From assembly GCA_002483445.1 (NCBI GenBank), contig DLHY01000109.1, forward strand, positions 49,545 through 113,544: 64,000 nt of DNA, written 5' to 3'. Origin of the DNA: Blastocatellia bacterium UBA7656 (lineage in GTDB: Bacteria > Acidobacteriota > Blastocatellia > UBA7656). A program made the translations under genes and the position numbers. Positions 45,531 through 54,077 of the stretch are shown piece by piece. The notes beneath the pieces are model-generated. The model had not been told where the DNA came from. It searched no databases and saw only the letters and a list, made by a program, of their open reading frames with translations. Position 1 is the stretch's first letter, and each line of letters starts with the position of its first letter.

Positions 45531-47153
45531 TCAAGGGCGACACGGAGGCGATTTCTCATATCGCGGCAAGTCCGCTTTGAGCTTCATCGCGAGATCCGAG
45601 TTTCGCTCTCGCTCGGCGACCTCGATCATTTGTCGCTGCCATCGGGCCGCCTCACTGCAACGACCTGTCTCGGCCAACGCCATAGCGACGATAGCTCCAT
45701 GGCTGGCTGACCCGCTCGCCTTATAAACCATCAGAGAAAGTTCCAGCGCCTTCGCGCCATTGCGCAAATCCTGATTGGGGCAGGAGGCCAGCATATAGGC
45801 AAATGTTGCCACAGTCCGCCCTTTTTGCGGAAAGAGCGCGTGGCCTTTGTCGAGCCTGTCAATCGCCTCGCGGTATTTGCCATATCTGGACAGCAGTTTC
45901 ACTTCTTCAAGCAGGGCATCTTCATTGCTCGGATCGGCTTCGACAACGCGCGAAAACTCAGCAAGCGATTCTTCCGCGCGTCCGGCTCTGAGAAGTTCCT
46001 GAGCCAGAAGATAGCGCGCCTCCCTGTCGCTTGCATCGAGGCGGAGAACCGTTTGCAGATGAGAGATCGCCTCATCGTGCTGGTTCCCGGATGCCAGCAG
46101 AAAGCCGAGATTGTAATGCGCTGTCGTGTTTCGAGGTTCGATTCTGATGACTTCCCTGAATTGATCCATCGCCTCTTTGTGGTTTCCCATCTGCGCCAGC
46201 GTCGATCCGAGATTGACGCGCGCCGGAATGCTGTCGGGGTTGGCGGCTACGGCTTTGCGAAACTCATCCATAGCTTCTGACAATCTCGAAGCGTTGAGAG
46301 CCATTCGCCCGCGAATCAGATGCAGTCGCTCTCCCTGAATCAGTTGCTTCATTTCATCAACGAGCGGATCACGGACTCGAACTCCGACTGGCCCCTGCTG
46401 CTGGAGATGGGACTGCGCTTTATCAATATCCCCCAGGCCGCGATAGGCCATCGCCAGAGCGTAGTGAATGCGATTGGCATCAGGAACCTGCGCCAGAGCC
46501 TGTTCGAGGTACCTGATCGCTTCAGCATAATTGCGAGTCGACAATGCTGCCTGGCCGAGTCCGTATTGAGCGGCGGCGCATTTCGCATCGATAGCAAGAG
46601 CTTCGCGGAAACTGGCCTGCGCTTCCTGCAAACGATTCTGTTGCAGATACAGATTGCCCACATTGACCGCGGCGGCCAGATAATCCGGTTGCAGGCGGCG
46701 AGCGAGTTTGTAATAGGTGATGGCCTCTTCTGCGCGTCCGCTCTGCTGACAGATATTTCCAGGAAAATAGGCCCAGCGAAAATCTTTCGGCGCAAGGCGA
46801 TGAGCATTCAAATAACACTCTTCCGCCGCCGAGGTAAGAGCATAAGCCTGATAGACCTGCCCCATCAGCCCATAGGCTTCGCTCAATCTGCCATCATCTG
46901 TCGAAGAATCTTTCAGCGCAGCGGCCAGCGAATTCTCCATCGAGAGGAGATGCTCGCGGACTTTCGCTTCGAGTTTTTCCAGATCAGGTTTATGAACAGG
47001 CAGCAAGCCTGCGCGCGGCGGCGGCAGAACTCTCTCCTGCGATAGAGTTTCAGATTGCGCGACAAAAGTCAGAGTCAGACAGGCAAGCGACAGCTTGAAA
47101 GCCGCAGATATTTTATTCCCGTTTTTGATTTTTGTTTTCACCCGCGCTTTCAT
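45531..47153 (-). CDS. Exported TPR protein
   Basis: 540 residues from the ATG at 47153, which overlaps the stop of the upstream FG-GAP gene by four bases (ATGA); a longer in-frame start would run inside that gene. Signal peptide (FKLSLACLTLTFVAQS) then about ten TPR units, for example YAEAIRYLEQALAQVPDANRIHYALAMAYRG (abbreviated reading) and similar with the A-x-x-x-Y/L pattern of 34-residue repeats. It is translationally coupled to the FG-GAP/ASPIC gene, suggesting both proteins form a complex. Confidence 0.85.
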   Translation of the reverse strand: MKARVKTKIKNGNKISAAFKLSLACLTLTFVAQSETLSQERVLPPPRAGLLPVHKPDLEKLEAKVREHLLSMENSLAAALKDSSTDDGRLSEAYGLMGQVYQAYALTSAAEECYLNAHRLAPKDFRWAYFPGNICQQSGRAEEAITYYKLARRLQPDYLAAAVNVGNLYLQQNRLQEAQASFREALAIDAKCAAAQYGLGQAALSTRNYAEAIRYLEQALAQVPDANRIHYALAMAYRGLGDIDKAQSHLQQQGPVGVRVRDPLVDEMKQLIQGERLHLIRGRMALNASRLSEAMDEFRKAVAANPDSIPARVNLGSTLAQMGNHKEAMDQFREVIRIEPRNTTAHYNLGFLLASGNQHDEAISHLQTVLRLDASDREARYLLAQELLRAGRAEESLAEFSRVVEADPSNEDALLEEVKLLSRYGKYREAIDRLDKGHALFPQKGRTVATFAYMLASCPNQDLRNGAKALELSLMVYKASGSASHGAIVAMALAETGRCSEAARWQRQMIEVAERERNSDLAMKLKADLPRYEKSPPCRP

Positions 47154-48904
47154 CTCACTTGCGGCGACGCGCCTTCTTTGAGATTGAGGTATCGTTCGAT
47201 GGGCGGATTTTTCCACTCTTCCGTTTTGCCCGAAGGCCAGCGAACCCACACCGCTTCGACTCGATCAAGGCTTCCCAGTCCGGCCAGCACTCTTGGGTCA
47301 TGCGAAGAACAATAACTGCCATCGGTTCGACAGCGACGATGCAGAATATTTTTTTCATTCAGGACGATCTCAACCTGAGCGCCGAGCATATCCCGATCAG
47401 TCTTCGCACCTGTGAGCCGCAGTCCGATCCAGCGATTCCGGTTTCCTATTTGATTCAGCAAAAGTCTCGCCTGCCCGTTGTTGTTGGCAATCACCACGTC
47501 CGTATCGCCATCATTATCGATATCGCCGAAGGCCGCGCCCCGGCTGACTTCGAGGAGTTGGAAAGCTCGGCCAGCCTCATCCGTTACCTCCACGAAGTTT
47601 CCCTTTCCAGTATTGTGAAAAAGCTGATTGGGCTGGCCGAGCGGATAGGGGTCTTTTCTGCGGGCGAGGTCGAGGAGCGTGCGGACGGCTCCGTTGGCCG
47701 ACAGCAAATCGAGCCATCCGTCATTGTCGTAGTCGAACCACAGAGTGCCGAAGCCTGTGTATCGCCGGGTCTGCAATCCAAGCCCCGCTTCAATCGTGCG
47801 GTCATCGAACATCCCATCTCCCAGATTGACGTAGAGAGTATTGGTCTCTTCCATCAAATGAGTGAGAAAGATGTCGTCCCGTCCGTCGCCGTTGAAATCT
47901 CCGGCATCGACTCCCATCCCGGCTTCAGCCTGTCCGTCGCGATTGACCGCAGCGCCAGCAAGCAGAGCTTCATTTTTGAACGCGCCGTTTTTCTGATTGA
48001 TCCAGAGTTGATTCGGGTTTCCGTCGTTTGCCACATAGATATCTGTCCAGCCGTCTCCATTGAGATCAGCCGTCACGACTCCGAGTCCCGATCCGAATTC
48101 CCTGACGATGCCTGACGAGACGGAAACATCTTCGAAGGTGCCGTCGCCGCGATTGTGAAAAAGACGATCAGGCACCGGATTAAAAGCCTTGGGCCCGCAG
48201 TAATCCCTCGCGCTGGTGTTGGCGTAGCAGACAGGATTGCTGGCGACCGAAAAATCGACGTAGTTGGCGACGAACAAATCGAGCCAGCCATCCTTGTCGT
48301 AATCGAAGAAGGCCGCGCTCGTGCTCCACCGGGGATCGTCCGCGCCGGTCTTTTTCGTCACGTCGGTAAATGTGCCGTCCCGGTTGTTGAGAAACATCTG
48401 GTTCGAGCCGAAATTGCAAACGTAGAGATCAACCCATCCGTCATTATTTATGTCGCCGCAGGCGACGCCCATGCCGTACCCTGTGGCAACGATGCTGCTT
48501 TTGTCGGTCACATCGGTGAATCTGATTTTTCTGCTCCCGTTTTTCTCGACAGTCAGATCGTTTCGATAAAGGCGGTCGCGCGGCGGGCCTTTCCCGCGCA
48601 AGGGAAAGAGCGTGCTGTCAGGCTTGCTCTTCGGATCAAGCGTCGCTCCCTGAACGAGGTACAGGTCAAGGTCGCCGTCATTGTCGAAATCCAGCAGCGC
48701 CGCGCCTGAGCCTGTGATCTCCGGCAGATAATACTGTCCCGTCATTCCGTTGTAATGCTGGAAATCGAGACCGGACTCTTCGGTTGAGTCGAGGAAGATC
48801 GAAGTCGGGCGAGCATTTGAGGCCGTCGGTTTCTTTTGCGCAGACCCGCAGAGCGGCGCGAGGCATAATCCGATCAGGCAGATTGCAGATGTGATGTAAC
48901 GCAT
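47150..48904 (-). CDS. FG-GAP/ASPIC-UnbV (CRTAC1-type) protein
   Basis: 584 residues. Signal peptide (ITSAICLIGLCLAPLCG), then FG-GAP/VCBS repeats with Asp-rich loops (DFDNDGDLDLYL, DINNDGWVDLYV, DYDKDGWLDLFV, DLNGDGWTDIYV, DFNGDGRDDIFL, DYDNDGWLDLLS) that bind calcium in a propeller, and the C-terminal ASPIC/UnbV domain (RLTGAKTDRDMLGAQVEIVLNEK, SHDPRVLAGLGSL). Such proteins are surface or periplasmic adhesion-like factors. Not interrupted by a TGA, unlike the 37747 gene. First gene of a two-gene unit with the TPR protein. Confidence 0.9.
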   Translation of the reverse strand: MRYITSAICLIGLCLAPLCGSAQKKPTASNARPTSIFLDSTEESGLDFQHYNGMTGQYYLPEITGSGAALLDFDNDGDLDLYLVQGATLDPKSKPDSTLFPLRGKGPPRDRLYRNDLTVEKNGSRKIRFTDVTDKSSIVATGYGMGVACGDINNDGWVDLYVCNFGSNQMFLNNRDGTFTDVTKKTGADDPRWSTSAAFFDYDKDGWLDLFVANYVDFSVASNPVCYANTSARDYCGPKAFNPVPDRLFHNRGDGTFEDVSVSSGIVREFGSGLGVVTADLNGDGWTDIYVANDGNPNQLWINQKNGAFKNEALLAGAAVNRDGQAEAGMGVDAGDFNGDGRDDIFLTHLMEETNTLYVNLGDGMFDDRTIEAGLGLQTRRYTGFGTLWFDYDNDGWLDLLSANGAVRTLLDLARRKDPYPLGQPNQLFHNTGKGNFVEVTDEAGRAFQLLEVSRGAAFGDIDNDGDTDVVIANNNGQARLLLNQIGNRNRWIGLRLTGAKTDRDMLGAQVEIVLNEKNILHRRCRTDGSYCSSHDPRVLAGLGSLDRVEAVWVRWPSGKTEEWKNPPIERYLNLKEGASPQVR

Positions 48905-49062
48905 TTATGACGCTCTTGAAGATTTGAAATCAAATTGCGCAATTGCGGCTCACGATTCACTCGATCATCAATCACGCATTGCGCACCAATTGTATTTCGG
49001 CGACGCCCTTCCTTCAACCCGGCGCAAGAAGTGCGAGCGGGTGAGAGCCGCGCCCTGTTTTC

Positions 49063-49090
49063 TTGACACTATCGAGCAGAAAAATATAGC
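49063..49090 (+). promoter_or_regulatory. Sigma-70 promoter of the amidohydrolase remnant
   Basis: TTGACA (49063-49068), 16-nt spacer, TATAGC (49085-49090). The -35 is perfect. An identical copy is found at 50871-50898 ahead of the intact gene. Confidence 0.65.
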
Positions 49091-49097
49091 CCGCCGG

Positions 49098-49163
49098 GTG
49101 AGTCTCGAATTCGAGATTTCAAATCTGAGATTTGAGATTTGAGATTTCAAATTCGAGATTCAC
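49098..49163. repeat. Heptamer-like repeat (GAGATTT) with mirror symmetry
   Basis: GAGATTT/AAATCTC-type units, starting GTGAGTCTCGAATTCGAG and ending at GAGATTCAC, three bases before the remnant ATG. Same array, extended, at 50906-50983. Confidence 0.8.
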
Positions 49164-49166
49164 CTT

Positions 49167-49523
49167 ATGCCAAAAGCTATATGTTATTTTCTCTCATTCG
49201 GCCTGCTCTCAATCGCGCCGCCGCGCGTTGACTCATATAGCCAACCAGACAAATCCATCGTCATCACTCAAGCCACTGTCTACGACGGAAGCGGCGGGCC
49301 GAGCTTTCGCGCCAATGTCCGCATTGAAGGAGACCGCATCGCTGAAATCGGATCGTTCCGCAATCTCGTTCTCGCGCCCGGATTCAAGGATCGCAGAATG
49401 ATTCGCAAAGGAATGAAAGCCGATCTTGTCTTCTTCAATCCGCGCACTATCATTGACCGTTCAAATTTCCTCGAAGGCCCGTCTGCGGATGGGCCTTTTC
49501 TTTTTCTGTATCTCATTGACTGA
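49167..49523 (+). pseudogene. Internally deleted copy of the D-aminoacylase-type amidohydrolase
   Basis: 118 codons. The first 65 residues match the intact gene at 50989 almost exactly (MPKAICYFLSFGLLSIA, VYDGSGGPSFRANVRIEGDR), then 11 codons are missing in frame, then the protein jumps from the start of the metal domain to KDRRMIRKGMKADLVFFNPRTIIDRS near the C-terminus, a loss of about 350 codons, also in frame. The final residues come from a terminator-like hairpin. The catalytic domain is gone, so this is a remnant of a duplication, although it could still yield a small exported peptide. Confidence 0.9.
49474..49508 (+). terminator. Rho-independent terminator
   Basis: AAGGCCC (49474-49480) pairs with GGGCCTT (49491-49497) across a 10-nt loop and TTCTTTTTCTG follows. 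It ends the remnant transcript just before the DUF47 promoter. Confidence 0.75.
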
Positions 49524-49544
49524 GCCGTATCGGAAACATATTAT
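49516..49544 (+). promoter_or_regulatory. Sigma-70 promoter of the DUF47 gene
   Basis: TTGACT (49516-49521), 17-nt spacer, TATTAT (49539-49544), in AAACATATTATTAAC. Lies in the tail of the remnant reading frame. Confidence 0.7.
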
Positions 49545-49552
49545 TAACCTCC

Positions 49553-49574
49553 TTGTTACGAAACTGTAACGAAA
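49553..49574 (+). promoter_or_regulatory. Pho-box-like heptamer direct repeat
   Basis: TTGTTAC (49553-49559), GAAA, CTGTAAC (49564-49570), GAAA: two heptamers 11 nt apart, the layout of PhoB boxes (CTGTCAT-N4-CTGTCAT). It sits downstream of the predicted -10, so it may repress this promoter or belong to another start. A 6-bp palindrome ATTGAC-CA-GTCAAT follows at 49593-49606. Confidence 0.45.
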
Positions 49575-49615
49575 TATTTAATCGAGACTGAAATTGACCA
49601 GTCAATGGAGGCAAC

Positions 49616-50227
49616 ATGGGTTTGATTCCTAAGGAAGAGAAGTATTTTCAGATGTTGAGCCAGTTGGCAGCGAAAGCGTGTGAAGCCGGGGAAATCTTCG
49701 CCAAAATTTTCTACGAATTCCACAATCACGCTCAGTTCGCCGAAGAGATCAAGGCTGTCGAGACCGCCTCCGATGAACTGGTCGCCCAGATAACGCAGAA
49801 ACTCAACTCGAGCTTCATCACGCCGATTGACCGCGAGGACATCTACCTGCTGGTGACTGAAATCGATGATGTCATCGATATGATCAATGACATCGCCCGA
49901 CGCATGGATATTTACGGAATAAGCGCGCCGAGGCCGGATTCGAAACAGATAGCCGATCTTTTGAATCGCACCACGGTCGAGTTAAAAGCCGCTTTCACCG
50001 TCCTTGAGCGCGGCCAGAATATCAGCGATCACTGCCGCAAGATACGTCAGCTTGAGCGCGAAGGCGACACTCTGTACCGCGAAGCCATTCGCAATCTGTT
50101 CAAGGAAGAAAAAGACGCCGTCGAAGTTATCAAGTGGATGTCGATTTACGAAGAACTGGAAAACTCGATTGATCGCTGCAAGGACGTGGCCGAAGTGCTG
50201 GAAGCCATAGTGGTCAAGAACAAATGA
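49616..50227 (+). CDS. DUF47/PhoU-like phosphate transport accessory protein
   Basis: 203 residues, all-helical, with the PhoU-type acidic helix motifs (ETASDELVAQITQKL, TPIDREDIYLLVTEIDDVID, IRQLEREGDTLYREAI, DRCKDVAEVLEAIVV). DUF47 proteins partner with Pit-type phosphate carriers and are thought to regulate uptake. GGAGGCAAC precedes the ATG. No pit gene follows; the next gene is an unrelated convergent four-helix-bundle gene, so the usual pit partner may have been displaced. Lies between the two amidohydrolase copies. Confidence 0.9.
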   Translation: MGLIPKEEKYFQMLSQLAAKACEAGEIFAKIFYEFHNHAQFAEEIKAVETASDELVAQITQKLNSSFITPIDREDIYLLVTEIDDVIDMINDIARRMDIYGISAPRPDSKQIADLLNRTTVELKAAFTVLERGQNISDHCRKIRQLEREGDTLYREAIRNLFKEEKDAVEVIKWMSIYEELENSIDRCKDVAEVLEAIVVKNK

Positions 50228-50230
50228 GCT

Positions 50231-50764
50231 TCAGCGGTTTTCGTTTCCCTCGCTAACTCTTGCGAGTCTTTCCTTTTCAAGTCGAGCCAGCCTTTCTTCC
50301 TGTTCTGTTCTCAACAGATCGAGAAACTCCTGCCGCTCGCGAGCCGATTGATCAGCGCGGCGAGTTTTTTCAGTCAGGTATCGCTGGCCGCGGATCGAAG
50401 AGTTTTGAAGCGAGTCGGCCCACGCGCGCAGTTGACGCGAAATACTCTCTGCCAGTGATTTCAAATTTGAAATTTCAGAATCGAGATCGTCGAAGATCGT
50501 CAGTCGTTCTATCAAACACAGCATCGAGCGAACTTCGCCCGATGAGCCGCGAGCGATGTAGAGAAAAGTGAGTAACTCCTGGGTGGTGCCGCGCTCGAAT
50601 CCTTCGGCAATGTTATTTGAGACGGAAACGGATGCTCTCTCGATTTGATCTTTCAGACTGGCGCGGCCTTTGAAATTCTCTTTTGCAGTGAGCGCATAAA
50701 CACGAACGGCAAGCTCGATGGCCGCCTTCCACACGGGCAGGTCTTCAAATCGATTGTATTTCAT
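50231..50764 (-). CDS. Four-helix-bundle (S23-type) protein
   Basis: About 177 residues from the ATG at 50764 (GGAGGAAGCATA upstream). The first 115 residues fit the S23/four-helix-bundle family (FEDLPVWKAAIELAVRVYALT, ERASVSVSNNIAEGFERGTTQELLTFLYIARGSSGEVRSMLCLIERL), otherwise often found in intervening sequences of 23S rRNA genes or standing alone near repeats. An extra C-terminal coiled coil (EKTRRADQSARERQEFLDLLR) follows. Function unknown. Convergent with the DUF47 gene, 3 bp apart. Confidence 0.85.
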   Translation of the reverse strand: MKYNRFEDLPVWKAAIELAVRVYALTAKENFKGRASLKDQIERASVSVSNNIAEGFERGTTQELLTFLYIARGSSGEVRSMLCLIERLTIFDDLDSEISNLKSLAESISRQLRAWADSLQNSSIRGQRYLTEKTRRADQSARERQEFLDLLRTEQEERLARLEKERLARVSEGNENR

Positions 50765-50870
50765 TATGCTTCCTCCCAATCGAGTTATATGGGCGCGTGA
50801 TCCAACTTTCGACTTCGAGTAATCCCTTCAAACTCAAAGACGGAATTTGCGAGAACTCTTTTCGGTTTTC

Positions 50871-50898
50871 TTGACACCATCGAGCAGAAAAATATAGC
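50871..50898 (+). promoter_or_regulatory. Sigma-70 promoter of the intact amidohydrolase
   Basis: TTGACA (50871-50876), 16-nt spacer, TATAGC (50893-50898); copy of the promoter at 49063. Confidence 0.65.
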
Positions 50899-50905
50899 CT
50901 GCCGG

Positions 50906-50983
50906 GTGAGTCTCGAATTTGAGATTTGAAATTTCAAATTCGAGATTTCAAATCTGAGATTTGAGATTTCAAATTCGAGATTC
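50906..50983. repeat. Heptamer-like repeat (GAGATTT) array, second copy
   Basis: Longer version of the array at 49098-49163, with extra GAGATTTGAAATTTCAAATTC units; ends 6 bp before the ATG at 50989. Part of the promoter-repeat-signal-peptide duplication. Confidence 0.8.
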
Positions 50984-50988
50984 ACCTT

Positions 50989-52488
50989 ATGCCAAAAGCT
51001 ATATGTTATTTTCTCTCATTCGCCCTGCTCTCAATCGCGCTGCCGCGTGTTGACTCATATAGCCAACCAGACAAATCCATCGTCATCACTCAAGCCACTG
51101 TCTACGACGGAAGCGGCGGGCCGAGCTTTCGCGCCAATGTCCGCATTGAAGGAGACCGCATCGCTGAAATCGGATCGTTCCGCCCGCGAGTAGATGAAGA
51201 AATCATCCCGGCCCGCAATCTCGTTCTCGCGCCCGGATTCATCGATATTCACAATCACTCCGAAGTCGGTCTTGACCGCGACCCTGCTGCCGCAAGCCAA
51301 ATCTCGCAGGGCATCACCACGCTTGCCGTAGGCCCGGACGGTTATTCGCCCTGGACGGTAGGAGATTATCTCAACCGCCGCGAGCAGAGACGCGCTGCGG
51401 TCAATGTTCTCTCGTTCGTCGGACACGCGACCGTTCGCGCCGAGGTGATGGGAGGTGATTTCAAGCGAGCGGCTACCGAGGAAGAGATAACGAAAATGGA
51501 AAGCCTCGTCGAACAGGCAATGCGAGAAGGCGCGTTCGGACTCTCTTCAGGGCTTGAGTACGATGAGGGACATCCGGCGACTACTGAGGAAGTCATCCGT
51601 CTGGCTCGCGTGGCTGCGCGTCACCGAGGCATATACATGAGCCACATCCGCGATGAGGCCGATCTGGTGATGAGCGCGATTGAAGAAGCGATTCGCATAG
51701 GCCGCGAGGCTCGCATCCCGGTTCAGATTTCTCATATCAAGATGGGAACCAGGGGAGTGTGGGGCAAAGCCTCGGCTGCTGCCGCGATGATCGACCGCGC
51801 TCGACGCGCGGGACTCGATATAACAGCCGACTGCTACCCTTATGATGCGTGGGCATCGACGATAACTGTGCTGATACCCTCCCGTCGCTACGATGACCCG
51901 ATGGCCGTCAAACGAGGGCTTGATGATGTCGGCGGCGCAGCAAACGTCCTCGTCACGAATTGTTCGGCGCATCGCGATTATGAGGGAAAGACTCTCGAAG
52001 AAATCGCCCGCTTGCAGAGCAAGCCTCCCGTTGATGTTTACATCGAGATAGTCAAAGATGGCGGCGCAAGTATAGTGTGCCGTTCGATGAAGCAATCCGA
52101 CATCAGAGTTTTTTACCGTCAGTCGTGGGTTATGGTTTCAAGCGACGGCGGGATAGGCGGGCGGCATCCTCGCGGCGCGGGAACTTTTCCGCGCGTGTTG
52201 GGCCGTTTCGTTCGCGAGTGGAAATGGCTCGCGCTCCCGGAAGCGATTCGCAAAATGACTTCGATGCCTGCCGAAAGACTGGGCCTCAAAGATCGCGGAA
52301 TGATTCGCAAAGGAATGAAAGCCGATCTGGTTCTCTTCAATCCGCGAACGATCATTGACCGTTCAACTTTCAAGGATCCGCAGTCGCTCTCCGAAGGCGT
52401 GGAGCGCGTCTTCGTCAACGGCCAGACGGTGTGGTTGAAAGGAAAGACGACAGGCAATCTGTCCGGCGTCGTCATAAGAAACAGGTAG
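50989..52488 (+). CDS. N-acyl-D-amino-acid deacylase-type amidohydrolase
   Basis: 499 residues. Exported by signal peptide (ICYFLSFALLSIALPRVDSY). Amidohydrolase fold of the D-aminoacylase group: metal strand FIDIHNHSEVGLDRDP, TTLAVGPDGYSP, SFVGHATVR, LSSGLEYDEG, YMSHIRDE, ISHIKMG, ITADCYPYDA, and SSDGGIGGRHPRGAG near the C-terminus. These enzymes release D-amino acids from N-acyl forms; some act as dipeptidases. The promoter, leader repeat and first 65 codons are duplicated at 49059-49370. Confidence 0.9.
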   Translation: MPKAICYFLSFALLSIALPRVDSYSQPDKSIVITQATVYDGSGGPSFRANVRIEGDRIAEIGSFRPRVDEEIIPARNLVLAPGFIDIHNHSEVGLDRDPAAASQISQGITTLAVGPDGYSPWTVGDYLNRREQRRAAVNVLSFVGHATVRAEVMGGDFKRAATEEEITKMESLVEQAMREGAFGLSSGLEYDEGHPATTEEVIRLARVAARHRGIYMSHIRDEADLVMSAIEEAIRIGREARIPVQISHIKMGTRGVWGKASAAAAMIDRARRAGLDITADCYPYDAWASTITVLIPSRRYDDPMAVKRGLDDVGGAANVLVTNCSAHRDYEGKTLEEIARLQSKPPVDVYIEIVKDGGASIVCRSMKQSDIRVFYRQSWVMVSSDGGIGGRHPRGAGTFPRVLGRFVREWKWLALPEAIRKMTSMPAERLGLKDRGMIRKGMKADLVLFNPRTIIDRSTFKDPQSLSEGVERVFVNGQTVWLKGKTTGNLSGVVIRNR

Positions 52489-52493
52489 CGAGG

Positions 52494-52904
52494 TCACGCG
52501 GGTTGACTCGTGCGGCGGGCGTTGTTGCGGATGAACTCGATTATCTCTTCCATCCTCGCGCCTGGTGTGAAGACTTGGGAAACTCCTGCTTCTTTCAACT
52601 TAGGCACATCTTCGTCGGGGATGATGCCGCCGCCGAAAATTATCACGTCATCGAGTCCAGCTTCGCGCGCAAGCTCGACCACTCGCGGAAACAGCGTGAG
52701 GTGCGCGCCCGAAAGAATCGACAGACCTATCGCATCGACATCTTCCTGAACGGCGGCGCTCACGACCATCTCAGGTGTCTGACGCAGGCCCGTGTAGATG
52801 ACTTCCATACCGGCATCGCGAAGCGCGCGGGCGATGACTTTCACCCCGCGGTCGTGTCCGTCCAGCCCCGGCTTTGCCAGCAATACTCTGATTCTTTCTT
52901 CCAT
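52494..52904 (-). CDS. B12-binding small subunit of acyl-CoA mutase
   Basis: 136 residues, one cobalamin-binding domain: DGHDRGVKVI (the D-x-H-x-x-G that holds cobalamin through His), SILSGAHLTLFPR and IIFGGGIIPDEDV. It matches the C-terminal domain of methylmalonyl-CoA mutase as a stand-alone subunit, which needs a separate large subunit absent from the window. Could serve a related mutase such as isobutyryl-CoA mutase. Convergent with the amidohydrolase, 5 bp apart. Its start directly abuts a CAGTTTT heptamer array. Confidence 0.9.
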   Translation of the reverse strand: MEERIRVLLAKPGLDGHDRGVKVIARALRDAGMEVIYTGLRQTPEMVVSAAVQEDVDAIGLSILSGAHLTLFPRVVELAREAGLDDVIIFGGGIIPDEDVPKLKEAGVSQVFTPGARMEEIIEFIRNNARRTSQPA

Positions 52905-52905
52905 G

Positions 52906-52968
52906 ATCAGTTTTCAGTTTTCAGTTTTCAGTTTTCAAGGGCTGTCCCCTGGCTGAAAACTTGAAACT
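52906..52968. repeat. Heptamer tandem repeat (CAGTTTT) facing complement
   Basis: Left arm of about four CAGTTTT units (52906-52939), right arm CTGAAAACTTGAAACTG (52952-52968). The left arm starts one base upstream of the minus-strand ATG at 52904, so translation of the B12 subunit begins from inside it. Confidence 0.8.
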
Positions 52969-53079
52969 GTTGACCGATGATTCTACAGCCTTGCGCCGAG
53001 CGTCGTAAACCTTGATTCAGCCCCGCGGGAATATTTCCGCTGATGCTCGACATAACACATGTCGTGAGGATTGAATTTT

Positions 53080-53937
53080 ATGGCAAGAAGCGAAGCCGAA
53101 TTGAACATAATCGATAACCTCGACGCCCGCGCGATGGATTCGTCTCAGCAGATGACCGCAGCGCTTCGTCATCACTGGCCTGAGTATTTGATGGAGGCAT
53201 GGGGTCTGGGATTCTTCATGGTCTCAGCGTGCGCTTTCGGCGCTCTGCTTGAACACCCGTCGTCGCCCGTCAACCGAGCGATACCTGATGCGACACTGCG
53301 AAGAGTGCTGATGGGAATGGCGATGGGGTTGACTGCCATAATCAATGTCTATTCGCCGTGGGGCAAGAGGTCGGGCGGGCATCTCAATCCTTCGACCACG
53401 CTCACTTTCTTTCGCCTCGGCAAAGTCAAAAAGTGGGATGCGATCTTCTATCCGCTTTCTCAGTTCGCAGGCGGAATCATCGGAGTTCTTGTCGCTTCTC
53501 TTGCGCTCGGCAAACTACTCGGGCATCCTGCGGTCAACTACGTCGCGACGGTTCCCGGCATGGAAGGCGTCGCAGCGGCTTTCATCGCTGAAGTGATAAT
53601 TTCATTCATTTTGATATCGGTAGTGCTGAGAGCTACGAACACGGAGCGATTCCATCGATACACAGGGTTATTCGCGGGCGCGATGGTCGCCCTCTACATC
53701 AGCATCGAAGCGCCGATTTCAGGCATGAGCATGAATCCTGCGCGCACGCTTGGGTCTGCTCTTTCCGCCGATGTGTGGACTGCGCTCTGGATTTATTTCA
53801 CTGCGCCGATTGCAGGGATGCTGCTTGCGGCTGAAGTCTACGTTCGCACGCGAGGCGCGCGCAATGTTATCTGCGCGAAATTTCATCATCAAAACGATCA
53901 TCGCTGCATCTTCCGATGCGGCTATAAAAAATCTTGA
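53080..53937 (+). CDS. Aquaporin/MIP-family channel with Cys/His tail
   Basis: About 285 residues from the ATG at 53080 (GTGAGGA upstream); TTG at 53071 is possible. MIP fold with about six membrane helices and both half-helix motifs: SGGHLNPST (first, with S in place of A of NPA) and MSMNPARTLGS (second, intact). It would conduct water or small neutral solutes. The last 30 residues form a tail CAKFHHQNDHRCIFRC with three Cys and three His, which may bind metal. Upstream gap to the B12 gene contains the heptamer repeat. Confidence 0.87.
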   Translation: MARSEAELNIIDNLDARAMDSSQQMTAALRHHWPEYLMEAWGLGFFMVSACAFGALLEHPSSPVNRAIPDATLRRVLMGMAMGLTAIINVYSPWGKRSGGHLNPSTTLTFFRLGKVKKWDAIFYPLSQFAGGIIGVLVASLALGKLLGHPAVNYVATVPGMEGVAAAFIAEVIISFILISVVLRATNTERFHRYTGLFAGAMVALYISIEAPISGMSMNPARTLGSALSADVWTALWIYFTAPIAGMLLAAEVYVRTRGARNVICAKFHHQNDHRCIFRCGYKKS

Positions 53938-54077
53938 GGCCGGGAATTTTTTTTGCGGCTTCGATCATTTAACAGTTGACTGACCGAAGCGACATCCGTA
54001 ACGCGACGGTTGTAACAATAACCTGATAATCAGATCGGACGTTAAAGGCTTGCTCTTGTGGCAAGGAGGGAAAAGTT

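Larger units (their letters stand above)
48905..49166. other. 262-bp intergenic region ahead of the amidohydrolase remnant
   Basis: No gene seen. It contains a promoter (49063-49090) and the heptamer array (49098-49163). Bases 49059-49166 are duplicated at 50867-50988 together with the start of the following amidohydrolase. Confidence 0.6.
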
